Assembly: GCA_902558815.1 (NCBI GenBank)
Contig: CACEFF010000001.1
Location: 282,918 to 346,917, forward strand
Length of the DNA: 64,000 bases
Source: an uncultured Pelagibacteraceae bacterium
Lineage (GTDB): Bacteria; Pseudomonadota; Alphaproteobacteria; Pelagibacterales; Pelagibacteraceae
Direction: 5' to 3'
Part shown: positions 28,626 through 36,381 of the stretch, piece after piece
Layout: the number at the start of each line of letters is the position of its first letter
How positions within the stretch are numbered: the stretch's first letter is position 1
Notes under the pieces: generated by a model
Told to the model about the DNA's origin: nothing
Databases searched by the model: none
The model's input: the letters and a program-made list of their open reading frames with translations, nothing else
Made by a program: the position numbers and the translations under genes

Positions 28626-29222
28626 ATGGAAAAAGCTACTTTTAAAGATTTTTATGAAGTACCTAATCTAAAATTTGATATTTCAAGACTAAGGTCAGAT
28701 TTAGATAAAATACTGGAACATAAAAAGTTTAACTCACCAGGAGTTACACATTTTGGTGCAATACCAATTAATCAAATTCCAAATGATGAGAACTCTATTA
28801 AAGGTAATAATATAAGGGGTAAATATTGGACAATCGCTGATGATACTGGAAAAGAAGTTTCAAGGGATGTAGATATAGATGAGTCCAAATATACTCAATT
28901 AGTTCCGGAGTTTGAAAAAACTTATTTTAAAGAAGTATTCGAAATATTAAGTAAAAAATATAAATTAGGAAGAGTAAGACTTTTGTTAAAAGAACCGAGA
29001 TCAACTTTAAGTTGGCACAAAGATCCTGAATGTAGGCTTCATATACCAATTATAACTAATAAAGGTTGTTCAATGGTAATAGAGAATGTTGCAAAACATC
29101 TTCCAGCTGACGGTAAAGTTTGGATAACAAATAATACCAAATATCACAACTTTTTTAATGGTGGTGAACAGGCAAGAATACACTTAGTAGCGTGTGTACT
29201 AGAAAGTCCTTTCAAAAAATAA
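28626..29222 (+). CDS. Aspartyl/asparaginyl hydroxylase-like 2OG-Fe(II) oxygenase
   Basis: A 198-residue protein with the double-stranded beta-helix iron site: HxD as His131 and Asp133 in SWHKDPECRLHIPI, distal His174 in KYHNFFNGG and Arg184 (ARIHLV) to bind 2-oxoglutarate. This is the pattern of the aspartyl/asparaginyl beta-hydroxylase family. The substrate is unknown. It lies 20 bp after katG and abuts the DUF2061 gene, suggesting co-regulation of iron enzymes. Confidence 0.75.
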   Translation: MEKATFKDFYEVPNLKFDISRLRSDLDKILEHKKFNSPGVTHFGAIPINQIPNDENSIKGNNIRGKYWTIADDTGKEVSRDVDIDESKYTQLVPEFEKTYFKEVFEILSKKYKLGRVRLLLKEPRSTLSWHKDPECRLHIPIITNKGCSMVIENVAKHLPADGKVWITNNTKYHNFFNGGEQARIHLVACVLESPFKK

Positions 29223-29462
29223 ATGGAAGTAACTAGCGGCATATTCAAAGCAGCTGGAAACATTTACAACAATAACAAAGGTTCAATCTTAAGAACGGTA
29301 ATTTATACTATTGGACATTTTGCTATTGCTATCACAGTTTTAATGTTGGTTGCAGATGTCTCTTTCGCTATAGCATTGACAGATGCTATTGTTGAACCAA
29401 TTGCTAACTCTGTTTGGTATTTTATTTTAGATAAGTGGTGGGCGAGTAAATCTAAAAACTAA
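29223..29462 (+). CDS. DUF2061 small membrane protein
   Basis: A 79-residue protein starting on the base after the oxygenase stop. The pattern GSILRTVIYTIGHFAIAITV, a second hydrophobic segment and a tail with WYFILDKWW fit the DUF2061 family of two-helix inner-membrane proteins of unknown function. It is the likely last gene of the katG transcript. Confidence 0.75.
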   Translation: MEVTSGIFKAAGNIYNNNKGSILRTVIYTIGHFAIAITVLMLVADVSFAIALTDAIVEPIANSVWYFILDKWWASKSKN

Positions 29463-29520
29463 TTTTAGTAAAAATTTTCTATTATTAATTTTTTAAATAT
29501 TTCTTAATAAATTGTGATAC

Positions 29521-29565
29521 TAGTAATCATTCTCAAAAAAAAATTGCTAATGATAATTATTCTCA
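29521..29565 (+). promoter_or_regulatory. Tandem Fur-box-like sites
   Basis: Two related 15-mers start exactly 30 bp apart: TAGTAATCATTCTCA (29521-29535) and TGATAATTATTCTCA (29551-29565). Against the 7-1-7 Fur consensus TGATAATnATTATCA the second matches 13 of 14 defined positions and the first 11 of 14. They precede the cysteine-rich small gene at 29610. A candidate promoter TTGCTA (29544)-18 bp-TATTTT (29568) would be straddled by the second site. An alternative is TTGAAT (29576)-16 bp-TAATTT (29598), which would give a nearly leaderless transcript. Confidence 0.45.
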
Positions 29566-29609
29566 CTTATTTTTCTTGAATCTTTTTTTTTCACAAATAA
29601 TTTATTCAT

Positions 29610-29789
29610 ATGCATATAGAAAATTATAATTGTAAAAAATGTGGATTAACTATTTCATCAACTTGTTCAAAATGTGATAAAGTTGTTGATGTTGAGATTC
29701 TTGATGATGGTTGTATTGTACAAAAAACCAAGTGTGGAGATTGTGCAAATACTCCAGTTGTTAAGGATATTTGTACTCAACAAAAATAA
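29610..29789 (+). CDS. Cysteine-rich small protein (59 aa)
   Basis: An ATG at 29610 opens a 59-codon frame ending in TAA. It has eight cysteines at 8, 11, 19, 22, 35, 42, 45 and 55, including three CxxC pairs (CKKC, CSKC, CGDC). That is enough for one or two zinc-ribbon or rubredoxin-like metal sites. There is no signal peptide and no obvious ribosome site. It lies downstream of tandem Fur-box-like sites and of the katG operon, and converges with the SH3 gene 23 bp away. I do not recognise the family; a metal-binding or redox role is inferred from the cysteine spacing. Confidence 0.65.
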   Translation: MHIENYNCKKCGLTISSTCSKCDKVVDVEILDDGCIVQKTKCGDCANTPVVKDICTQQK

Positions 29790-29812
29790 TTAGAATTAAT
29801 TTTTAATTAAGT

Positions 29813-30271
29813 TTAATTAATTGATCCCCAAATATTATTATTTTTTACCCAACCTTTAATTTCATCAGTTTTTATCTTACACCAATCCAATTCACATTTT
29901 AGTAAAAGCAAAACTCTTCCTTTTTGAATCTTTGCTATAGGCTTAGATAAATTTGAAGGTTTATAAAATAAAATTTTATCATTGAGTGGAATAATTGAAT
30001 TTATAGGTTTTAATTGTGATGAATGTATCCATCCACTATTATTTTTTAGGTCTATTATTCTTCTCCAATTTTCTTTTTTATCTATTTGTTTAATTGGTAA
30101 ATTAATTTTTTTATAGATAAATTTAATAGGTGACTCAAAACTTGGACTATATCTAACATTAACTTTATTTTTTTTTAAGGATAGAAAAATTTCTTCTGAC
30201 GAAGCTATTGAAAAAAAGGATAAAAAAAAAAAGATTACAAGATTTTTTTTTGTATAAATTTTATTAAACAT
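29813..30271 (-). CDS. Secreted SH3-domain protein
   Basis: A 152-residue protein with an N-terminal signal peptide (FFLSFFSIASSEE) and two bacterial SH3-like segments. The first has VNVRYSPSFESPIKFIY and ENWRRIIDLKNNSGWIHSSQL; the second ends WCKIKTDEIKGWVKNNNIWG. Bacterial SH3 domains often bind cell-wall peptides. It overlaps the ThiF-like gene by 8 bp and is last in the ubiE-to-SH3 minus-strand run. Confidence 0.8.
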   Translation of the reverse strand: MFNKIYTKKNLVIFFFLSFFSIASSEEIFLSLKKNKVNVRYSPSFESPIKFIYKKINLPIKQIDKKENWRRIIDLKNNSGWIHSSQLKPINSIIPLNDKILFYKPSNLSKPIAKIQKGRVLLLLKCELDWCKIKTDEIKGWVKNNNIWGSIN

Positions 30272-31010
30272 TTTTGATTTTATTTAATTTAACTTTTCTA
30301 AAATTTAGATTTAATAAATCTAAAATAAGAATTTGACCATTCAAATTTTTACCTATATTTAAAATTTTCTTTAGTATTTCATTAGCTTGAATGGTACCAA
30401 TAATTCCTGCTACAGTTCCTAAAATTCCCTCATATTCACAATTTAATATATCATCTGAGATTTTATCTTCTTGAAAAAAACTTCTTATGCAAGGTGTCTT
30501 CTTATTTTTAAAATCAAAAGTAAAAATATGTCCATCAAATTTACTTATAGCACCGGTTACTAGAAATTTTTTTGTTTTTTTACAAAAATCATTTAATAAA
30601 AATTTAGTCTTAAAATTATCTGAACCATCTACTATATAATCATACTTATCTATAAATTTTCTATAATTATTTTTGCTTAGTCTTATTTTATGGCATTTAA
30701 TTTTTGTTTTAAAATTTATTTTATTTAATTTTTTTTTAGCAGCTATTACTTTAGATTTTTTTAAATCAGTAATATCATAAAGACTTTGACGATGAATATT
30801 TGATATATCAACATTATCAGAGTCGACGATACCAATATAACCTACGCCTGCTCTTGTTAAAAATTCTGCTACAGGACACCCCAAACCTCCCATACCAACG
30901 ATTAATACTTTAGATTGAATGATTTTTTTTTGACCAAAGATACCAATATTTTTCAAGATAATTTGCCTTGAAAATCTTTCAATTTGATTTTTGTTTAACT
31001 TTAAATTCAT
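30264..31010 (-). CDS. ThiF/MoeB-family adenylyltransferase
   Basis: A 248-residue E1-like enzyme that would adenylate the C-terminal Gly of a ubiquitin-fold sulfur carrier (ThiS or MoaD). The nucleotide motif GMGGLGCPVAEFL (39-51) and SNIHRQSLY (70-78) are intact, and Cys191 in NCEYEGILG matches the MoeB/ThiF active-site position. The zinc-binding CxxC pairs of MoeB are not seen: the first is CIRS (only Cys174) and the C-terminal pair is gone. It overlaps dut by 4 bp. Thi versus Moa assignment cannot be made here. Confidence 0.85.
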   Translation of the reverse strand: MNLKLNKNQIERFSRQIILKNIGIFGQKKIIQSKVLIVGMGGLGCPVAEFLTRAGVGYIGIVDSDNVDISNIHRQSLYDITDLKKSKVIAAKKKLNKINFKTKIKCHKIRLSKNNYRKFIDKYDYIVDGSDNFKTKFLLNDFCKKTKKFLVTGAISKFDGHIFTFDFKNKKTPCIRSFFQEDKISDDILNCEYEGILGTVAGIIGTIQANEILKKILNIGKNLNGQILILDLLNLNFRKVKLNKIKNV

Positions 31011-31444
31011 TTACCTGTTGACCCAAATCCACCCTCTCCTCTAAATGTCTTAGGTAAATCATTAGTTTCATTTAATTCAATTTTCATTACTGGGGATAAT
31101 ACCATTTGAGCAATACGATCACCATTGTTAACAGTAAAACCAGCATCTCCATGATTATATATAATAACTTTAATTTCTCCTCTATAGTCACTATCTATAG
31201 TTCCGGGCGTATTTAAAACAGTAATATTTTTTTTTGCTGCTAAACCAGATCTTGGTCTTATTTGAATTTCATAATTTTCAGAAAAAGCAACCGATATTCC
31301 TGTAGGTATTAAAGATGAAGTTTTTGGTTTTATATTTATAGATTCTTTAAGGAATGCAATAAGATCCATCCCTGCAGCACCATCTGTTTTATATTCAGGT
31401 AGTTTTACGGCTGAATCTAATTTTTTTATTAAGACTTTGACCAT
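31007..31444 (-). CDS. dut: Deoxyuridine 5'-triphosphate nucleotidohydrolase
   Basis: A 145-residue trimeric dUTPase. All five motifs are seen: AAGMDLIA, RPRSGLAAK, GTIDSDYRGEIKV, RIAQMVLSP and RGEGGFGSTG. It converts dUTP to dUMP and keeps uracil out of DNA. It directly follows coaBC (1-bp overlap), a dfp-dut pairing seen in many proteobacteria. Confidence 0.97.
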   Translation of the reverse strand: MVKVLIKKLDSAVKLPEYKTDGAAGMDLIAFLKESINIKPKTSSLIPTGISVAFSENYEIQIRPRSGLAAKKNITVLNTPGTIDSDYRGEIKVIIYNHGDAGFTVNNGDRIAQMVLSPVMKIELNETNDLPKTFRGEGGFGSTGK

Positions 31445-32649
31445 TAATTGATTTGTGTGACTATTCTATCAACAATTTTTTCAGATATCTCAGATTTTTT
31501 CATTAGTGAAAGTTTTTCTTTTTTTATTTTGGGGTCTTTATAATGAATTGTAACCTCATTATAGTCTGACTCAAAACCAATATTTTTTTTAGATACATCA
31601 TTAACTACAATCCAGTCACAATTTTTATTAGTAAGTTTGGAAATTGCATTTTTATCTATTTCATTAGTTTCAGCCGCAAAACCAATAACCAACTTTGGTC
31701 TCATGGAGTTATGATTTGAAACATAATTTAATATATCGACATTTTTTTCTAAATTAATAGTTAAATTTTCTTGTTTTTTTATCTTATCTTTATTTTTTTT
31801 ATTAATTTTAAAATCTGATACTGCTGCTGAAAATATTGCTATATCAGTAGGTAAATTTCTTTGAGTAGCTTTGAACATTTCTTCAGCTGTTTCTACCTTA
31901 ATTATATTTATATTTTCATCTAAAGTTAAATTAGTAGGACCAGATATTAATGTTGTATCAAAACCTCTTTTAAATAAAGATTTTGCTATTTCATATCCTT
32001 GTTTACCACTTGATTTGTTACTTATAAATCTTACAGGATCCAAATATTCATTAGTAGGACCCGCAGTTACCAACGCTTTAATTTTTTTATTTTTTTTTTT
32101 GTTAACTAAAAAATTTTGAATTTCATTAAAGATTTCTGATGGATCAGACATCTTGCCCTCGCCATACTCACCACAAGCCATATCACCAATTATCGGACCG
32201 ATAAACTTATAACCATATTCTTTTAATATCTTTAAATTTTTTTTAGTTGATTGGTGTTGCCACATTCTAACATTCATTGCTGGTACTAAAAAAACTTGTT
32301 TATTTGAGGCAAGAATTACTGTTGAAGCTAGATCTTCGGAAGACCCTTGGCTTAGTTTAGTAATAGTGTTTGCTGTTGCGGGAACAACAACTATAACATC
32401 TGCCCATCTTGATAAAGTAATATGATCCATTTCAGTCTCATTCTCTAAATTAAAAAGATCATCATAAACTTTTCCCTGAGATAAAGAAGCGATTGACAAA
32501 GGTGTAACAAATTCTTTGGCACTTTTAGTTAAGATTGTTTTTATTTCTGAATTTTTTTTTTTAAATAGTCTAATTATTTCAAGACTTTTATAAGCAGAAA
32601 TTCCACCACAAATAATAAATAGAATTTTTTTATTAGTTAAATCTTTCAT
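31444..32649 (-). CDS. coaBC: Bifunctional CoaBC
   Basis: A 401-residue bifunctional enzyme of coenzyme A synthesis. The N-terminal flavin CoaC domain (1-~185) carries PAMNVRMWQH and MACGEYGEGKM with the active-site flap Cys. The C-terminal CoaB ligase domain (~188-401) carries VTAGPTNEYLDPVRFISNKS and SGKQGYEIA. It makes phosphopantothenoylcysteine and decarboxylates it. It lies 9 bp after ubiB. Confidence 0.96.
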   Translation of the reverse strand: MKDLTNKKILFIICGGISAYKSLEIIRLFKKKNSEIKTILTKSAKEFVTPLSIASLSQGKVYDDLFNLENETEMDHITLSRWADVIVVVPATANTITKLSQGSSEDLASTVILASNKQVFLVPAMNVRMWQHQSTKKNLKILKEYGYKFIGPIIGDMACGEYGEGKMSDPSEIFNEIQNFLVNKKKNKKIKALVTAGPTNEYLDPVRFISNKSSGKQGYEIAKSLFKRGFDTTLISGPTNLTLDENINIIKVETAEEMFKATQRNLPTDIAIFSAAVSDFKINKKNKDKIKKQENLTINLEKNVDILNYVSNHNSMRPKLVIGFAAETNEIDKNAISKLTNKNCDWIVVNDVSKKNIGFESDYNEVTIHYKDPKIKKEKLSLMKKSEISEKIVDRIVTQIN

Positions 32650-32658
32650 TGGATAGAA

Positions 32659-34239
32659 TTAAAATACTAATAACCCAAAAATTACAAGGACTAATAAGCC
32701 AATAACTGACTGATTTCTAAATGTAGTCATTTCAGATTTTTTAGTATTTAAAGCAGTATAAGAATTAGAGTGTTGAGGTATTTGGCCACTAGCTAAATAA
32801 GTAAGGGCTTGGTTTGCTTTGTCCATTATATCTGGAAATTCTGGTAACCTTTTAATTACCTCTGAGGTATTTTGAAGTGTTTCATTTATGGATTTCATTG
32901 GATCCTTAGTTTGTCTTAACCAATTTTCAAGAACTGGCTTTGATGTTGTCCAAATATTAGTGTTGGGATTTAATTTTCTTGCTACACCCTCTACTACAAC
33001 CATTGTTTTTTGTAACATTAATAGTTGAGGTTGTGTTTGCATATTAAATTTTTCAGTTACATCAAATAATTGTTTCAGCAACTTTCCGCCAGAAATATCT
33101 TTAACAGTCTGACCAAATATTGGTTCACCTATAGATCTTAATGCTTGTGCAAGCTCATCTATTGGAACATTTTTAGGAACTAAGCTTGCTGCTAAATGTA
33201 CTTCTGCCACTTTACGATAGTCTCTTTGAATAAAACCAAACAATATTTCAGCTAAAAATCTTTTGCTCATTTTATCGAGTCTTCCCATTATACCAAAATC
33301 TATAGGGATAATATCTCCATTATCATCAATAAATATATTTCCTTGATGCATATCAGCATGAAAGAATCCATCCCTCACAGCATGTCTTAAAAAATTTTGA
33401 ATAATATTTTCTGCAATTTTTTGAGTATCTAAATTTCTTTTTTTTAATTCCTCTGTCTCTCTAATTGAAATTCCTTCGACCCAATCTAATGTCATTACAT
33501 TTTCACTTGTAAAGTTCCAATAGATTTGAGGAACCTTAAAACCAATATCATTCTTGGTATTCTCAGCATATTCATTTGCAGCTGCGGCTTCAAATCTGAG
33601 GTCCATTTCAAGATTTGTAATTTCTTTTAATAAAAAAACCACTTCAACTAATTTAAGTCTTTTGGTTTTTTTAATAAAAGACTCAACTAAAAAAGCAAAA
33701 AGCATTATTGCGTCTATCTCTTCATTAAATATTTTTTTTATGTCTGGACGTAAAATTTTGATAGCAACATCTTTTATAGTTCCATTATCGTTTATTTGAG
33801 CTTTATGTACTTGAGCTATTGATGCAGCTGCAACTGGTTCACTCAAGTCGATTATAGTGTCGTAAGTATCTTTACCCAAATCATTTTTTATTATTTCTTT
33901 AGCCTGAAGTAATGAAAAAGGAGGTAATTTATCTTGAAGGTTTTCAAGTTTATGAGAAAGTTTATCTCCAATAATATCTGGTCTTGTTGCTAAAAATTGG
34001 CCAAGTTTTATAAAAGTTGTTCCCATTGACTCCAGAGAACCAGACAGTCTTTGACCCTCATCTTTTTCAAAATCCATTGGTTTTTTTGAGGAAAAAGAAA
34101 AAGATAAAATTTTGAATAATATTTTAATAGCTAATGGTGGTTTTTGAAATTTTGATGTTATAGCTAATATATCTGATTTAGCTATTTTTCGGGCAAGTTT
34201 AAATAAAGTTATAATTTTACCAAGCATTAACTTTTCCAC
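32659..34239 (-). CDS. ubiB: UbiB (ABC1/ADCK) protein for ubiquinone biosynthesis
   Basis: A 526-residue atypical kinase-like protein. It has the KxGQ-type motif TTFIKLGQFLATRPD, the Ala-rich loop AAASIAQVH, the catalytic-loop segment DGFFHADMHQGNIF and DFG as PIDFGIMG. A C-terminal hydrophobic segment (~508-526) anchors it to the membrane. Its ATPase activity assists the ubiquinone pathway. It overlaps ubiE by 13 bp. Confidence 0.95.
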   Translation of the reverse strand: MEKLMLGKIITLFKLARKIAKSDILAITSKFQKPPLAIKILFKILSFSFSSKKPMDFEKDEGQRLSGSLESMGTTFIKLGQFLATRPDIIGDKLSHKLENLQDKLPPFSLLQAKEIIKNDLGKDTYDTIIDLSEPVAAASIAQVHKAQINDNGTIKDVAIKILRPDIKKIFNEEIDAIMLFAFLVESFIKKTKRLKLVEVVFLLKEITNLEMDLRFEAAAANEYAENTKNDIGFKVPQIYWNFTSENVMTLDWVEGISIRETEELKKRNLDTQKIAENIIQNFLRHAVRDGFFHADMHQGNIFIDDNGDIIPIDFGIMGRLDKMSKRFLAEILFGFIQRDYRKVAEVHLAASLVPKNVPIDELAQALRSIGEPIFGQTVKDISGGKLLKQLFDVTEKFNMQTQPQLLMLQKTMVVVEGVARKLNPNTNIWTTSKPVLENWLRQTKDPMKSINETLQNTSEVIKRLPEFPDIMDKANQALTYLASGQIPQHSNSYTALNTKKSEMTTFRNQSVIGLLVLVIFGLLVF

Positions 34240-34931
34240 CCACTATGTATTGAAACAATCCCACCTGTTAAATTTCTATAAGTACATTTTTCAAAACCAT
34301 TTTTTTTCATTAATTCTATTAATTCATCTTGATTTATAAAATTATTTATACTTTCAATGAGATATTCATAAGGTTCCTTCTCGCCTACAACTAATTGCCC
34401 AATTGAAGGGATAAGTTTAGAATAATTTTTATAAACAAAATTTAAACTTTCATTTTGTATTTTTGAAAATTCTAGGCAAAAATAACGACCTCCAGGTTTT
34501 AAAACTCTATATGCTTCTGCTAAAGCTATATTAATATTTTTTGTATTTCTTAAACCAAAACTTATAGTATAAAAGTCAAATAGATTGTTCTTAACAGGAA
34601 TATTTTCCGCATTTGCCTTGAGCCACTTTAAATTTTTGAATTTGATTAATTTTTCCTTGCCCTTTTTAATCATGCCATTATTTGGGTCTACACAAGTTAC
34701 CTCAGATTTTTGACCAGTATAATTTAAAAAAAGCTTAGCTATATCACCTGTTCCACAAGCCACATCTATTAATTTGTGATTTGATGAGGGATTCATCATA
34801 TTTAATAAGTCTCTCTTCCACAATCGATGAATACCAAGTGACATGAAATCATTCATTAGGTCATATTGGTCATAAACTTTATCAAAAACTTTTTCTACTA
34901 GTCCTTTTTTATTTTGAAGATATTGTTGCAT
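34227..34931 (-). CDS. ubiE: Ubiquinone C-methyltransferase UbiE
   Basis: A 234-residue class I SAM methyltransferase. The opening VFDKVYDQYDLMNDFMSLGIHRLWK, motif I VACGTGDIAKLF and the GLRNTKNINIALAEAYRVLKPGG segment are UbiE signatures. It methylates the benzoquinone ring. The gene is divergent from mutM with a 31-bp AT-only gap, and heads the minus-strand run ubiE-ubiB-coaBC-dut-thiF-SH3. Confidence 0.96.
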   Translation of the reverse strand: MQQYLQNKKGLVEKVFDKVYDQYDLMNDFMSLGIHRLWKRDLLNMMNPSSNHKLIDVACGTGDIAKLFLNYTGQKSEVTCVDPNNGMIKKGKEKLIKFKNLKWLKANAENIPVKNNLFDFYTISFGLRNTKNINIALAEAYRVLKPGGRYFCLEFSKIQNESLNFVYKNYSKLIPSIGQLVVGEKEPYEYLIESINNFINQDELIELMKKNGFEKCTYRNLTGGIVSIHSGWKS

Positions 34932-34962
34932 AATAATAAATATATATTGAATATAGTATTAA

Positions 34963-35826
34963 ATGCCAGAATTACCAGAAGTAGAAGTTGTAAGAAAGTC
35001 TCTAGATAAAAAAATTAAACAAAAAAAGGTAAAAAAAGTAATAATAAGAAATAGGAATTTACGATTCAAAATCCCTTTAAATTTTGAGAGTTTTTTAAAG
35101 AATCAAAAAATAATTAAAGTAGATAGATTTTCTAAATATTTAATTTTACATATATCAAATAAGACCTATTGTTTATTGCATCTTGGAATGTCAGGTACAG
35201 TGCATTTAGTCAGCAATAATGACAAAAGCCTAATAACAAATACTAGTTTTTATAGTAATCCAATCTTACCTAAAAAACATAATCATGTAGAATTAATTTT
35301 CGAGGATTTTAAACTTATTTATAATGATCCAAGAAGATTCGGTTTTTTTCAAATAATAGATAACGATTTTGAATTAAAAAAAAGGTTTTCTCATTTAGGC
35401 CCAGAACCGTTTAGTACAAAATTCAACGTTAGATATATCCTATCATTTTTTAAAAGAAAAAAAAAAAATATTAAAAACTTTTTATTAGATCAATACTTTG
35501 TATCAGGAATTGGAAATATATATGCAAGTGAAATTTTGTTTTTATGTAAAATAAATCCAAGTAAAAAAGTAAGCAAATTGAAAAAAAAAGATTGCCAAAA
35601 AATAATAAATTTTTCAAAAAAAGTTCTTTTGCATGCAATTAAGAAAGGTGGCTCAACCATAAGAGATTTTAAAAGTACATCAGGAAAAAAAGGTAATTTT
35701 CAAAACAAATTTAAAGTTTATGAAAGAGGTGGATTAAAATGTAAAAGAGCTGAATGCGAAGGCACAATTAAAAAAAAAACTATTTCAATGAGATCTACTT
35801 TTTATTGTAATATTTGTCAAAAATAA
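34963..35826 (+). CDS. mutM: Formamidopyrimidine-DNA glycosylase
   Basis: A 287-residue base-excision repair enzyme. It starts MPELPEVEVV, giving the catalytic Pro after Met removal and Glu3. The H2TH region holds DQYFVSGIGNIYASEILF, and the C-terminal zinc finger has four cysteines (CKRAEC and CNIC). It excises 8-oxoguanine. rpsT follows after 50 bp. Confidence 0.97.
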   Translation: MPELPEVEVVRKSLDKKIKQKKVKKVIIRNRNLRFKIPLNFESFLKNQKIIKVDRFSKYLILHISNKTYCLLHLGMSGTVHLVSNNDKSLITNTSFYSNPILPKKHNHVELIFEDFKLIYNDPRRFGFFQIIDNDFELKKRFSHLGPEPFSTKFNVRYILSFFKRKKKNIKNFLLDQYFVSGIGNIYASEILFLCKINPSKKVSKLKKKDCQKIINFSKKVLLHAIKKGGSTIRDFKSTSGKKGNFQNKFKVYERGGLKCKRAECEGTIKKKTISMRSTFYCNICQK

Positions 35827-35876
35827 TAGATTATTTGATTGACCAATTTAAATTCTCAAGCTATACCCCTGCGCAT

Positions 35877-36137
35877 ATGGCTAATACAAAATCTGCAATT
35901 AAGAGAATTAGAAGAATTTCAAAACAAACAAGTGTCAATAAAGCAAGAAAAAGTAGATACAAGAATGCTTTAAAAAAAATGTCTCTCTTAATTGAAGGTA
36001 AAAAAAAATCTGAGGCTATTAAATTCTTACCCAAGTTGAATTCTGAGCTCATGAAAATTGCTAAAACTGGGATTATAAAAAAAAAAAATGCCTCTCGGAA
36101 TGTCTCTAGAATAACAAAAAAGATTGCGGCCATTTAA
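35877..36137 (+). CDS. rpsT: 30S ribosomal protein S20 (bS20)
   Basis: An 86-residue protein starting MANTKSAIKRIRRISKQTSV, the standard S20 N-terminus. A longer frame from 35814 overlaps mutM and is not needed. Its position before dnaA is conserved in alphaproteobacteria. It binds 16S rRNA. Confidence 0.96.
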   Translation: MANTKSAIKRIRRISKQTSVNKARKSRYKNALKKMSLLIEGKKKSEAIKFLPKLNSELMKIAKTGIIKKKNASRNVSRITKKIAAI

Positions 36138-36381
36138 GTTCCTATACTTCTAGTTGATTCAACTGAAAGCATACGCTTTATATATGTTTTTAAAGTTAAC
36201 TTTTACAATATTTAGATTTAGTAAATAAATTAATATGTTTAATTCAATTATAAATTTTAATTATAAAATATAAATTTTTGATCTTTGATCTAAAATATTT
36301 TTAATTTCATTTCTCAATAACACAATCATAGATTTTATTTTTTTTTAATTTATTGAAATTATATGTTGCAATAATTTGATT
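36138..36381 (+). other. AT-rich rpsT-dnaA intergenic region
   Basis: This 244-bp gap is among the longest in the window and precedes dnaA. It contains a perfect 12-bp palindrome AAAGTTAACTTT (36192-36203), a direct repeat TTTGATCTTTGATC near 36279 and many A/T runs. No clear TTATCCACA-type DnaA box cluster is visible, so it does not look like oriC. It most likely holds the dnaA promoter and regulatory sites. Confidence 0.4.

Noticed and set aside
35814..35876. Longer rpsT frame
   Set aside because: The S20 family starts MANTKSA, which is at 35877; the extension overlaps mutM.
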